64,000 bases of DNA from Dolichospermum sp. UHCC 0259 (GTDB lineage Bacteria; Cyanobacteriota; Cyanobacteriia; Cyanobacteriales; Nostocaceae). Each line of letters begins with the position of its first letter. The first letter of the stretch is position 1. The notes under the pieces are model-generated. The model was not told the DNA's origin and did no database searches. It worked only from the letters and a program-made list of their open reading frames with translations. Positions 35,631 through 45,481 of this stretch are shown here, piece by piece. Location of the stretch: assembly GCF_009711935.1 (NCBI RefSeq), contig NZ_VIKX01000070.1, positions 22,541-86,540 on the forward strand, given 5' to 3'. A program made the translations under genes and the position numbers.

Positions 35631-36356
35631 CTAGTAATTACTACAGAAATCATGTAGATAATTATAAAGTTCACAAAATAAAGGACATCTTTTTTGTAAA
35701 TTTTCTGGGACTATTTTTAGTAATAGCAAAGGTGTATGTAACCCTTTAGAAAAGCGTGTAGATTGGATATCAAAGTTTAGTTCTAGTGAAATACTACTAT
35801 CAACTATTAGCTGAGATAATTTGTCTTGACAACAATCTCTATCTTCATCATATTTACTAAAAGATTCAGGATCATTAAATGGGATATTTTTCTGGGTGCT
35901 TAACCACCAACGCATTTTTTCATGTCTACCGCGAAAATCTGGATGTTTAGCAATTGTATTATCCCAATCTCCAATAATCCATGATTCGATTTCTGGAGCA
36001 GCAAAAGCGATATATTGAGGAATATCATGACATTCAGTGATTTTAGATATTGCTGATATAAACTTCTCCTTTTGAGAATTAACATCTCGACAATCTAAAT
36101 CATCAAAAACTAAAACTAAATCACATTTTTTAGGTTCACATTGCAAAGCAATAGGTAATTCTTGGGTAATTTGTTCAATTAAACTTTTACCTGTTTTACC
36201 ATAACCAGTTACCTTCCCAGGTTTTGGTCCTGGTTTTATTCTTGCTGGTGTTTTCCGTTCAAATTGACAACCAGGAAAATTCTTTTGTAAAAAAGGAATT
36301 AATCCTCTAACTTCCGCTTCTCCACCACCTGCAAATACCCAAACTACCACGGCCAT
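35631..36356 (-). CDS. TOPRIM-like (DUF4276-type) nuclease candidate, second gene of an ATPase module
   Basis: 241 residues. The pattern fits a TOPRIM-like fold: an early acidic site after a strand (VFAGGGEAEV, Glu13/Glu15) and a DxD at VFDDLDC (Asp86/Asp88), then APEIESWIIGD, similar to the EIEAW motif of DUF4276 proteins. The start codon lies inside the end of the upstream ATPase gene (13-base overlap), so translation is probably coupled. Paired ATPase and TOPRIM proteins occur in OLD-like and PARIS-like phage defence; assignment here is by analogy and the exact family is uncertain. Confidence 0.6.
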   Translation of the reverse strand: MAVVVWVFAGGGEAEVRGLIPFLQKNFPGCQFERKTPARIKPGPKPGKVTGYGKTGKSLIEQITQELPIALQCEPKKCDLVLVFDDLDCRDVNSQKEKFISAISKITECHDIPQYIAFAAPEIESWIIGDWDNTIAKHPDFRGRHEKMRWWLSTQKNIPFNDPESFSKYDEDRDCCQDKLSQLIVDSSISLELNFDIQSTRFSKGLHTPLLLLKIVPENLQKRCPLFCELYNYLHDFCSNY

Positions 36357-37642
36357 CCTCCCACAGTAGGATCTCCTACACGGTATAAATCACCTAATTG
36401 CCATCCTTCTTCTAGTTTTTGATCTAAAATTTCATGAGAGAGTGTTTTCATGGAAAAATGCGTTTTATCTTGAGAATAAAAACAATAAACATTTTCTAAG
36501 GAATCTGTAAAATGATCTAAAAGATCAGGACTATGAGTAGTGATAATAATTTGAGTTTTTCTAGCAGCTTGTTTAATCCATTCTGCTAAAATTGGCATCC
36601 AAGATACGTGCAAACCTAATTCTGGTTCATCAATAACTAATAAGGAAGGTAAAACAGGAGAATGTAATATAGTCGCCCAGCATAACATTCTTACTGTTCC
36701 ATCTGACATTTCTGTAAGATAAAATGGTTCTTTAATATCTTCAAAATGCCATTCTAGTGTTAATGATAAGCGCCCAGAACGAATAGAACGCAACCGACGA
36801 GTTTTAGGCAAAATAGACTTCATGGCATTATTAATGCTGTCTTCAAAGTCAATATTTTCCTGGGTTAAATTCTCAAATACTAAAGGTAAATTATTTCCTG
36901 ATGTAGATAAATAAATATCATTTCCTCCTATTTTTGGTTCTGAATTTCTAATTTGATGCAAATCCATGTTATTAGCATTATAAAATTGCCATTGAGAAAT
37001 AAAATTAATTAGTTCTGTTCTGATTCTATAGGCATATATGCTACTTAGTGTATGTTTACTATTCTCTAGCAATTTTGGTATTATGGCTAAACCTAAAGAA
37101 TTTGTAGGAATCTTACTTATTAATTCAGAACTAACTTCACTATTATTATGAACTGATATAATACCTTTACCTATGTTTATTGGTTTTGGATCATGAAATT
37201 TATAATAATAAAAAGGTGATGAATTAGGATGAGGTAAATCATCTCCACTATATAAAGATTCTTGATGAATAGTTAATTTCTGTCCTTTTCTATCTACAAA
37301 TAAATCAATATCGAGAATTGGATTTTTAATTTGACTCGTATATTGTAATTTTTCTGAAAACCCATATAATAATTTAATTACAGCAGGACTATCAACACTA
37401 TTATCTAAAATTCTATCATTACCAAACCTACTAATTGCTTCTTCAAAACTAGTAATACCACGACTTTCATCAGGAACATTGGTTAAACAATCCTTTAAAA
37501 ATTTTAATGTACTGATAAAATTACTTTTTCCAGAACCATTTGCACCTATAAAAATATTGAGATTTTTTAACTCTATGGCTTGAGATAACGAAAGATTTTT
37601 ATAGTTTTGGGTAAAAATAAATTTAAGAATTGGTTGATTCAT
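36344..37642 (-). CDS. AAA_21-type (OLD/ABC-like) ATPase, first gene of a two-gene module
   Basis: 432 residues. Walker A is IGANGSGKS (33-40), the ABC signature-like region is MSDGTVRML, Walker B is SLLVIDEPELGLH, and the H-loop is IIITTHSPDLLDHF. This is the SMC/ABC-type ATPase class that pairs with nucleases or toxins in defence systems. AT-rich codon use and the lack of HIP1 octamers set the pair apart from the core genes. It overlaps the TOPRIM-like gene by 13 bases and is divergent from the Uma2 gene at 37767. Confidence 0.85.
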   Translation of the reverse strand: MNQPILKFIFTQNYKNLSLSQAIELKNLNIFIGANGSGKSNFISTLKFLKDCLTNVPDESRGITSFEEAISRFGNDRILDNSVDSPAVIKLLYGFSEKLQYTSQIKNPILDIDLFVDRKGQKLTIHQESLYSGDDLPHPNSSPFYYYKFHDPKPINIGKGIISVHNNSEVSSELISKIPTNSLGLAIIPKLLENSKHTLSSIYAYRIRTELINFISQWQFYNANNMDLHQIRNSEPKIGGNDIYLSTSGNNLPLVFENLTQENIDFEDSINNAMKSILPKTRRLRSIRSGRLSLTLEWHFEDIKEPFYLTEMSDGTVRMLCWATILHSPVLPSLLVIDEPELGLHVSWMPILAEWIKQAARKTQIIITTHSPDLLDHFTDSLENVYCFYSQDKTHFSMKTLSHEILDQKLEEGWQLGDLYRVGDPTVGGWPW

Positions 37643-37766
37643 ATTTTTTAATTTAAACTATAGAAAGATGTTTTTTGGTTGAGAAGATTATACAATATAT
37701 TTTCTGAGATTTACAATAAAAATATATTAGGATACAATAAAAATAAATCAACCAAAGGTAACTTTT

Positions 37767-38519
37767 ATGGCAACCCTACTCAGTGAAACCAAATCACAGA
37801 CTGGACTGGTCATCTCTTGGGAAGCCTTACCCGATGATTTTCAGTTAGAGGATGAACCAGTGGAAAATACAGGACAGCCACTTTTAGCGGGGGCTTTGCG
37901 GGAAAGTTTAGAAATCAGTGGATTTATTCAACCACAAATGTTAATTGCTGCCAATTTTGGGCTGTGTGCCACATTAAATGAGCAATTTGTGGCTAAAGCA
38001 CCTGATTGGGTATATGTGCCTTCTGTTAAAGAGATATTACCAGAACGTAAAAGCTATACACCCAATTTAGAAGGGGATGTACCGGCTGTAGTGATGGAGT
38101 TTTTATCAGATAAAGATGGGGGAGAATATTCAGTTAAACGTATTTATCCGCCGGGAAAATGGTTTTTTTACGAACACATTTTACAAGTTGCTATTTACAT
38201 CATTTTTGAGCCAGATGGGGGTTTATTAGAATATTATCAACTGGAAAATGGACGTTATGAATTACAACAACCAGATGAGAATGGTCGTCATTGGATTGAC
38301 TCAGTGGGACTGTTTTTAGGAACTTGGCGAGGGGAAAAGGAAGGTCGTTCTGGCTATTGGTTAAGATGGTGGGATCAAACGGGTAATTTGTTACCTTGGG
38401 CTGTGGAAAAAATTGAACAGGAACGCCAACGGGCGGAACAGGAACGTGGGGAAAAAGAACGGCTCATAGCTTATTTGCGATCGCAAGGAATTGACCCCGA
38501 TAATTTGCCTATAAATTAG
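37767..38519 (+). CDS. Uma2 family (DUF820) endonuclease-like protein, long form
   Basis: 250 residues. The PD-(D/E)XK-like Uma2 core shows APDWVYVPSV (about 73-82) and PAVVMEFLSDKDGGEYS (about 110-126), with SLEISGFIQP-type N-terminal elements. A Glu/Arg-rich coiled coil (EQERQRAEQERGEKERLIAYL) is added at the C terminus, ending LRSQGIDPDNLP, as in many expanded cyanobacterial copies. Biological role unknown. A second, shorter member is at 43770. Confidence 0.85.
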   Translation: MATLLSETKSQTGLVISWEALPDDFQLEDEPVENTGQPLLAGALRESLEISGFIQPQMLIAANFGLCATLNEQFVAKAPDWVYVPSVKEILPERKSYTPNLEGDVPAVVMEFLSDKDGGEYSVKRIYPPGKWFFYEHILQVAIYIIFEPDGGLLEYYQLENGRYELQQPDENGRHWIDSVGLFLGTWRGEKEGRSGYWLRWWDQTGNLLPWAVEKIEQERQRAEQERGEKERLIAYLRSQGIDPDNLPIN

Positions 38520-38545
38520 ATATTGCGCTATATATATTAAGGGCT

Positions 38546-38562
38546 GGTGGGCATTGCCCACC
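38546..38562. repeat. Palindrome GGTGGGCATTGCCCACC
   Basis: Perfect 8-bp stem around one central base, between the Uma2 stop and the convergent RTX gene. It is related to the palindrome at 71-92. Confidence 0.75.
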
Positions 38563-38573
38563 CTACGGAATAA

Positions 38574-39437
38574 TCAAACAATCACGAAATTATTGATGTT
38601 CAATGTTCCTGTTAATCCTGTGATTTCAATAATGGCATCGGTAGAACTATTAAATCCTGCGGTTGCATCATTAATAGCTACAAAGGTTTTTTGTCCAAAA
38701 CTGAATTGAGCAGCGAAATTTGACCCAAAAGCTGCGGCTGTTAATTTTGCCCCGATATCTGCGGCATTTAGAGTATTAACTCCTCCCACATCTACAAATC
38801 CGGCTCGTGTCGTAGAAACACGGAACAAATCATTACCTGTTGTGGCGTTGAAGTCTGTAATTACATCAAAGTTAGCTAAGAGAGAATCAGTGAGATTTTG
38901 GTAAACAAATTTATCACTCCCTAAACCACCAGTTAAAGTATCTTTACCGCCTGCGCCAGTGAGAACATCATTATTTGCACCACCAACGAGGAAATCATTA
39001 CCACTAGTACCTGTCACAGTCAGACTAAAAGGATTACCAATCTTTCCGTCAGCATTAGCATCTATGCCAAAATTAGTTTCTTGAGTTAAAGCATCAGCCG
39101 AATTTAATGCCCATTGTCCCTCAGAAGAAACCCAATTCCAGTTACTATCTAAACTCCAGATATGCAGGAAGTTTCCAGAAACGTTTTTCCAGAGAACTTG
39201 ATTAACGCCATTGACAGTTTCTGCGGCTAGAGTTTGCCATCCTGAGTAGATATCTTGGTAGATTTGTTGTCCACCGTTTTTAATGGTATTTGGGGTATTT
39301 GTTCCGATTTGGGTAAAGTATTTATTGGCTGCATCTTTGATGAATTTGGTATTACCTGCTAATTCAATTGGGGTGTAACCAATAACACTATCACTATTAG
39401 CATCTATGCCAAAATTAGTTTCTTGAGTTAAAGCATC
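38574..39437 (-). pseudogene. Downstream part of a frameshifted W-repeat/RTX surface protein
   Basis: The frame starting at codon 39437 continues the W-rich repeats (ALTQETNFGIDANSD, IELAGNTKFIKDAANKYF, WQTLAAETVNG), then an RTX block (GTSGNDFLVGGANNDVLTG, GAGGKDTLTGGLGSDKFVY) and a C-terminal domain typical of type I-secreted cyanobacterial proteins. It has no start of its own. It is shifted by one base relative to the upstream part, which ends at TGA 39438-39436. A prediction starting at GTG 39017 (147 residues) covers only its RTX end. Confidence 0.85.
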
Positions 39438-41652
39438 AGGCTAGAGTTTGCCATCCTGAGTAGATATCTTGGTAGATTTGTTGTCCACCGTTTTTAATGG
39501 TATTCGGGGTATTTGTTCCGATTTGGGTAAAGTATTTGTTTGTGGGATCTTTGACTAATTTGGTATTACCTGCTGATTCAATTGCGGTGTAAGGATTGCC
39601 AATAACACCATCACCATTGGTATCTATGCCAAAATTAGTTTCTTGAGTTAAAGCATCAACTGAATTTAATGCCCATTGTCCCTCAGAAGAAACCCAATTC
39701 CAGTTATTATCTAAATGCCAGATGTGGAGATAGTTTCCAGAAATATTTTTCCAGAGAACTTGATTATCTCCATTGACGGTTTCTGCGGCTATAGTTTGCC
39801 ATCCTGTGTAGATATCTTGGTAGATTTGTTGTCCACCGTTTTTGATGGCAGTTGGGGTATTTGTTCCGATTTGGGTAAAGTATTTGTTTGTTGAATCTTT
39901 GACTAATTTGGTATTACCTGCTGATTCAATTGGGGTAAAAACAGGGGCGGGTTGAAATTCAAATGCCCCGATATCAACTGTACCACCGGAAATTCGTGTA
40001 TGTCCACTGCCTCGGTTATCAAAGGGGATAGTTTCGGTATTATTGCCATCAAAATCAATATCGAAAACGTCTGTTAAAACTAAGGCGTTATTGCCTTTAT
40101 TAATTGCTGGGCTACCGCTAAGTAGTGCATGGGTAAAAATGCCATTACCATTATCTTGTAATGGTCCAAGTTTAGGATTGACGTTAACGATATCTGTTCC
40201 AGTGCCAACAGTACCACTTGCTCCTGAAAGATTGCCGATTAGGTTGTTATTATTGCCATTAATGTTGCCCTCAAGATCAGGAGATCCACCAATATTTCCA
40301 GCAACAATTGAATTTTTTAGGTTAAAACTAGCACGCCGATTGTCAATTCCTCCAACATAAAAGCTGTATGTTTCATCAGCAGCATTTTGAGTTATTGTGC
40401 TATTAAATATGTTAAGTATTCCATCAGATGCATAAATTCCACCGCTATAATCAGCTTGATTACCGCTCACGGTACTGTTAATTAAACTAGTTGTACCCGA
40501 ATGGTATATTCCCCCACCGAAACCTTGAGAGGTGTTGTTATAAATCGTGCTATTGCTGATAGTTAAGGTTCCACTACTTTGGATACCACCACCTGAGTCT
40601 GCAGTGTTATTTTTAATCGTTGTTCCCAACAGAATGGCCTGACCACCATTATAGATCCCACCACCACCATGATAAAAACCATCCACTTTATTATCAGCAA
40701 CAGTTGAGTTGACTAAAGTTAATACACCATCATTGTATATTCCTCCTCCTTGATATGAACTATAATTGTTTCTTACAGTCGTGTTGAATAATAAAGCTAT
40801 AGCATTGGGGTTAATATAAATCCCACCACCATCGTTAGTTGATCCCCCTGTGACTACAATATTGCTCAAGTTTAAGTAATTAGACACCTCAAAAACACGA
40901 TCTGCATTTGTCAAACCACTAGCATCAATTGTGGCAGGTTGAGTTCCCGTTGATTGAATTGTGACTTTACCGAGAACATCTAAATCTCCTCCTGTGGTAT
41001 CAGCGAGAGAAAAAGCTGTGAGTTTATAGATTGTTCCTCCCGTTAAATTGATAATGTAATTATTGGTTGTATTAGCATTGGCTATTAAAATCGCATCCCG
41101 CAAAGATAACCCACCCGTAGCACTACCATCATTTTGATCTGCGGTTGTTGTCACTGTTAAAACAATTGGTGTATTTTGCTCTACAGCAACTTGTTCACCT
41201 CCTACAGTAATATTTGCCGAATCATTTTCTGTGTTAATTCTGTCTAATTCCTGAGTTGTTAAATTCTGTCCACGCACCAAGGCTGAGAATTTTTCTCCTT
41301 CATCTCCGGGGGTGTCTATTTGATTAATTTGAGCATCAATAAAATGCCCAATTTCTTCTAATAGAACCGCGCTAATGGCTTCTGGTGTGGCATTTGCTAA
41401 AAAGCTATCTGATAGATAAATCTTATTGGTGCTGCCAGCATAAGCACCGTTAGCATTGCCCAAATTGCTATTATCAAGAATCTCAATTTGTGGAAGTTGA
41501 CTAAAATCACCAGATAGCCATTGTAAACGCAGAATTTCGGCTGCGCTACGGTTGTATTGTGTACCAAATGTAGTATCGAATAGATTCCAGAAGTTGTCTG
41601 AACCTGCAAAGGTGCTGAGTTGGTTGTAAGTCAGGGTGAGGACAGTATTCAT
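39436..41652 (-). CDS. Large exported beta-helix protein with W-rich repeats, truncated by a frameshift
   Basis: From ATG 41652 (MNTVLTLTYNQLSTFAGSD). Order: a metalloprotease-like helper region with LLEEIGHFIDAQIN (HExxH-like pattern changed to EEIGH), a parallel beta-helix with choice-of-anchor Q-type repeats (GGGIYNDGVLTLVNSTVADN), then two copies of a W-rich repeat (ESAGNTKLVKD, YFTQIGTNTP, WQTIAAETVNGDNQVLW). The frame ends abruptly in the second repeat as SGWQTLA then TGA. Downstream repeats and the RTX end are intact in another frame, so this is probably a recent deletion inside repeats. A longer frame to 41736 exists but has no family-like start. Confidence 0.82.
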   Translation of the reverse strand: MNTVLTLTYNQLSTFAGSDNFWNLFDTTFGTQYNRSAAEILRLQWLSGDFSQLPQIEILDNSNLGNANGAYAGSTNKIYLSDSFLANATPEAISAVLLEEIGHFIDAQINQIDTPGDEGEKFSALVRGQNLTTQELDRINTENDSANITVGGEQVAVEQNTPIVLTVTTTADQNDGSATGGLSLRDAILIANANTTNNYIINLTGGTIYKLTAFSLADTTGGDLDVLGKVTIQSTGTQPATIDASGLTNADRVFEVSNYLNLSNIVVTGGSTNDGGGIYINPNAIALLFNTTVRNNYSSYQGGGIYNDGVLTLVNSTVADNKVDGFYHGGGGIYNGGQAILLGTTIKNNTADSGGGIQSSGTLTISNSTIYNNTSQGFGGGIYHSGTTSLINSTVSGNQADYSGGIYASDGILNIFNSTITQNAADETYSFYVGGIDNRRASFNLKNSIVAGNIGGSPDLEGNINGNNNNLIGNLSGASGTVGTGTDIVNVNPKLGPLQDNGNGIFTHALLSGSPAINKGNNALVLTDVFDIDFDGNNTETIPFDNRGSGHTRISGGTVDIGAFEFQPAPVFTPIESAGNTKLVKDSTNKYFTQIGTNTPTAIKNGGQQIYQDIYTGWQTIAAETVNGDNQVLWKNISGNYLHIWHLDNNWNWVSSEGQWALNSVDALTQETNFGIDTNGDGVIGNPYTAIESAGNTKLVKDPTNKYFTQIGTNTPNTIKNGGQQIYQDIYSGWQTLA

Positions 41653-42116
41653 GGTATTAAAATGATTTTTAGGGATGATACGTATGTCACATTCGTGGCT
41701 ATATTGCCAAGACTCGCATAAATGCAACTGTGACATAAATACTTACAAGTGTCAACTCTGGATTTCGGATAAATGGTTAAAATGGTTAAAAAGCTTTTAG
41801 AATCCAGAATCCAGGGAATAAATTCCCTGTCTGATAGCTAAAGTCGGTTAAAACCGACTGTTTTTTCTTTATATTCAACACGGCTTAATCATTTGATTCT
41901 ATGGGTAGGGGTAAAGCAGTGATCATAGATGTCAACTTAACGTAAAACCTCTATCCAACAAGGAACTCAAGTTCCTTGCTAATAGGAAAAGTTATCTTTT
42001 GATGACTAAATATTAGGAGTATTTACTAGTCCGTTAAAACGGACTTGAGCTATGAGACAGGGAATTAATTCCCTGGCGGGTGTGGAAGCCAACAGATAAT
42101 TGACAATTCTGGATTT
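41653..42116. repeat. Cluster of five perfect palindromes
   Basis: Within 264 bases lie CAGGGAATAAATTCCCTG (41812-41829), AGTCGGTTAAAACCGACT (41842-41859, then GTTTTTT), CAAGGAACTCAAGTTCCTTG (41959-41978), AGTCCGTTAAAACGGACT (42028-42045) and CAGGGAATTAATTCCCTG (42058-42075). The first and fifth, and the second and fourth, are near duplicates. A sequence shared with 49041-49090 lies between them. No gene is seen. Confidence 0.9.
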
Positions 42117-43649
42117 TTATTGCATTCTATCAATTGTCCGATATTGAATTGCTTCGGCTACGTGCTGGGGTTTGAGGTTGTCATCTCCTGCTAAATCGGC
42201 GATAGTTCGTGATACTTTGAGAATGCGATCGCTCGCCCTTGCAGATAACCCTAATTTCCTAATTGCTGCTTCTAATAAACTCCGACTAGCATCATCTAAT
42301 TGACACCATTTTTGTAAATGACGACTTTGCATTTGGGCATTACATTGTAAATTTTCTTCTTTTTGAAACCGAATTACAGCTTTTTCTCTAGCTTTTTCTA
42401 CTCGTTCGGCTACAGATTTCGACGCTTCTCCCGTTGGTTGTTGGGTAATTTCCTCTGGTTTCAAACGATTTACTGCTACTTGCAAATCAATTCTATCCAT
42501 TAATGGTCCAGACAATTTTGCCCAATATTGTTCCCGTTGTCGAGGTGAACAAGTACAGCCTTGAATTGTATCACCATAATAACCGCAAGGACAGGGATTT
42601 GTACTGGCTACTAATGTAAATTGTGCGGGAAAAGTGACAGATTGTTTAGTTCGAGAAATAGTCACAAAACCATCTTCTAAAGGTTGACGCAAAAACTCCA
42701 AAACATCTCTTTTAAATTCCGTTAATTCATCTAAAAAAAGTACACCTCTGTGAGATAATGAAATTTCACCAGGACGGGGAAAAGTGCCACCACCAACCAA
42801 AGATGGACCAGATGCGGAATGGTGGGGACTCCGAAAAGGTCTTTCTCTAACTAATGAACCCCGATTTTTTAACAATCCAGCCACAGAATGAATCCGTGTT
42901 ACTTCCAAAGATTCAGGAAAACTTAAAGGTGGTAAAATTCCCGATAATCGCCTTGCTAACATCGTTTTTCCACTGCCTGGTGGTCCAACGAAAATCAAAT
43001 TGTGTCCTCCCGCAGCCGCAATTTCTAACGCCCTGCGTGCGTGTGCTTGTCCTTTAACATCTTGCAAATCTGCTAAAGTTAAAGATGTTAACTGAGAAGT
43101 TTCTATTGTTTGATTTAACTGGACAGGTTGGTATTTTTGAGGATTATTTAATAAGTCCACCACATCAGCAACATCTTTGCAACCATAAACTTCTAAACCC
43201 TCAACAACAGCCGCTTCTTGGGCATTATCAACGGGAACAACTAAACCCGTAATTCCCATTTTTTTCGCAGTTGCAGCAATTGGTAAAACCCCAGCAACCG
43301 GACGCAAACTACCATCTAGAGAAACTTCACCTAAAAATAAAAAATCTCCTAACAAATCGGCGTTAACTTGTTCAGAAGCTGCTAAAATTCCTATACTAAT
43401 TGGTAAATCAAAAGCTGGTCCCTCTTTCCTCAAATCTGCGGGAGTTAGGTTAATGACAATTTTCCGTATGGGAAAAGCAAAACCCGCATTTTTCAAAGTG
43501 GCTTTTACCCGTTCTTTAGATTCTTGAATTGCGGAATCTGGTAAGCCTAAAATAACAATTCCTGGTAAACCACCAGAAACATCAACTTCCACACCCACTT
43601 TTACAGCGTCAATCCCGATGATAGATGCACTCCAAACTCTAGCCAGCAT
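42117..43649 (-). CDS. Mg-chelatase-like AAA+ ATPase (YifB/ComM type)
   Basis: 510 residues, normal length. The N-terminal ChlI-like/Lon-type domain starts MLARVWSASIIGIDAVKVGVE. Walker A is FVGPPGSGKTML, Walker B GVLFLDELTEF, and the zinc-binding-like cluster NPCPCGYYGDTIQGCTC is present; the C-terminal helical part has SARASDRILKVSRTIADL. ComM homologues are helicases that promote branch migration during natural transformation. The gene is divergent from the Uma2 gene at 43770. Confidence 0.93.
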   Translation of the reverse strand: MLARVWSASIIGIDAVKVGVEVDVSGGLPGIVILGLPDSAIQESKERVKATLKNAGFAFPIRKIVINLTPADLRKEGPAFDLPISIGILAASEQVNADLLGDFLFLGEVSLDGSLRPVAGVLPIAATAKKMGITGLVVPVDNAQEAAVVEGLEVYGCKDVADVVDLLNNPQKYQPVQLNQTIETSQLTSLTLADLQDVKGQAHARRALEIAAAGGHNLIFVGPPGSGKTMLARRLSGILPPLSFPESLEVTRIHSVAGLLKNRGSLVRERPFRSPHHSASGPSLVGGGTFPRPGEISLSHRGVLFLDELTEFKRDVLEFLRQPLEDGFVTISRTKQSVTFPAQFTLVASTNPCPCGYYGDTIQGCTCSPRQREQYWAKLSGPLMDRIDLQVAVNRLKPEEITQQPTGEASKSVAERVEKAREKAVIRFQKEENLQCNAQMQSRHLQKWCQLDDASRSLLEAAIRKLGLSARASDRILKVSRTIADLAGDDNLKPQHVAEAIQYRTIDRMQ

Positions 43650-43769
43650 TTTTTACATATCAATAAACTTTGAGAATATCAAAGCAGATTTTTGGGTGCA
43701 TTAACAATGAGTGAAATCACCCAAGAGGATTGTTAATATAATAATAGCAGCTAAAGATGCAGGTGACTT

Positions 43770-44384
43770 ATGGTTCAAGCATTCACAAAACTATTAACCT
43801 TTGCAGAATTTATCCTTGAATACAGTAACAACCCCCGCTATGAACTTGCAGACGGAGAATTGATTGATGTCGAAGTAACTGGACCCCATGCAGTCGTCGG
43901 TGGTAAACTGGCAACTAAACTGGGTATTGCTATTACTCATGCTGAACTTCCCTGGGTTATTCCTCGCACCTGTCTAATCCGTCCTTTTGCAGAAACAGCC
44001 ACAGCCCGCCGTCCTGATATTGTAGTATTAGATGAAACTGTGCTGCATCATGAGCCTTTTTGGGAACATGAACCAGTGATTGCGTTAGGAAAATCAATCA
44101 AATTAGTAGTTGAAGTTGTTAGCACTAATTGGCGTGATGACTACTTGACAAAATTACGAGATTATGAAGAGATTGGCATTCTTGAATATTGGATTATTGA
44201 TTATTTAGCTTTAGGTGGTATTCGCTATATAGGTAGTCCTAAACAACCTACTATATCTATTCACTTATTAATTGAAGGTGAGTATCAAGTTAAGCAGTTT
44301 CAAGATGATGCAAGGATAATATCATCAACTTTTCCAGATTTAAATTTGACTGCTCAACAGGTTTTTAAAGCTGGCAATATTTGA
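43770..44384 (+). CDS. Uma2 family (DUF820) endonuclease-like protein, short form
   Basis: 204 residues. Core motifs are YELADGELIDVEVTGPHAVV (about 26-45), RRPDIVVLDE (about 85-94), LVVEVVSTNWRDDYLTKLRDYE (in outline) and EYWIIDYL. The PD-(D/E)XK-type residues (Asp in RPDIVV, Glu and Lys equivalents in VVEVVS) are present. Role unknown; such genes are numerous in cyanobacteria. Confidence 0.9.
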   Translation: MVQAFTKLLTFAEFILEYSNNPRYELADGELIDVEVTGPHAVVGGKLATKLGIAITHAELPWVIPRTCLIRPFAETATARRPDIVVLDETVLHHEPFWEHEPVIALGKSIKLVVEVVSTNWRDDYLTKLRDYEEIGILEYWIIDYLALGGIRYIGSPKQPTISIHLLIEGEYQVKQFQDDARIISSTFPDLNLTAQQVFKAGNI

Positions 44385-44546
44385 TAAATATTAATCTTTG
44401 CACATCACTTGATTCTCTAAGCTGTCACGCATTTAAAGTGCTGGTTGAGATGAAGGAACAGGGAAGAGTTTGATGGCTTATTTTCTAACTTCACTAAATC
44501 AAATTTAGATGCGTCCTAGCTTATTCACTTTTTGAGTAATTAATGG

Positions 44547-44939
44547 TTATAAATTTTCCATCACAAGTCTTAATTCCTCTAACCTGTCAACCGTAAGAAT
44601 TGAACGTTGAATTGTTTTTAGTGTCTCAAGATCAGATATTTGTGATATTTTCGGGATGAATTTTAATCCTTCATTACCAAATTTTACTTCTAAACATAAC
44701 TCAATGCTAGAGAGTCTGTCTTTTCTTTCTCCTTGTTGTTCACCTTGTTGCATTCCTTGTTGCATTCCTTGTTGCATTCCTTGTTGCAATATTTCTTCAT
44801 ACCAAGGTGATTCGCGTAAAACTGTCATATCCCACCTCATAATTTCTTGAACTAAGGAACTATCTAATACAAACGTAGCAAAAAAAGCAAGAACCGTTTC
44901 TAATTGATTTAATTGTTCATCAGCTTGCAATAAACGCAA
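44547..44939 (-). pseudogene. C-terminal remnant of an Rpn/DUF4351-type nuclease gene
   Basis: 130 residues. The region resembles the C-terminal part of Rpn (PD-(D/E)XK) transposase-like proteins: FVLDSSLVQEIMRWDM, then a repeated QQGM linker, then a DUF4351-like end. The coding frame extends upstream (GGEDESIIREAL) but meets TAA almost at once near 44977, and no nuclease core is present. A 12-base tandem repeat (GGAATGCAACAA, three copies) encodes the QQGM repeats. Confidence 0.65.
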
Positions 44940-45031
44940 TGCTTCCCGAATTATAGATTCATCTTCACCACCTTAACTTTTTATCGCGTGTTCCAGCGAT
45001 CGCTTAAAATCTTTAACAGATGAGTAAGTAA

Positions 45032-45388
<357 letters not shown>

Positions 45389-45481
45389 TTATAGCGTTTC
45401 CCGGTTATGCACAGAAATCTGTTTTCTGTGCTATTTTTACGGATTAAAAATACAAATAATTGTTGCTTTGTTAATTACTAT

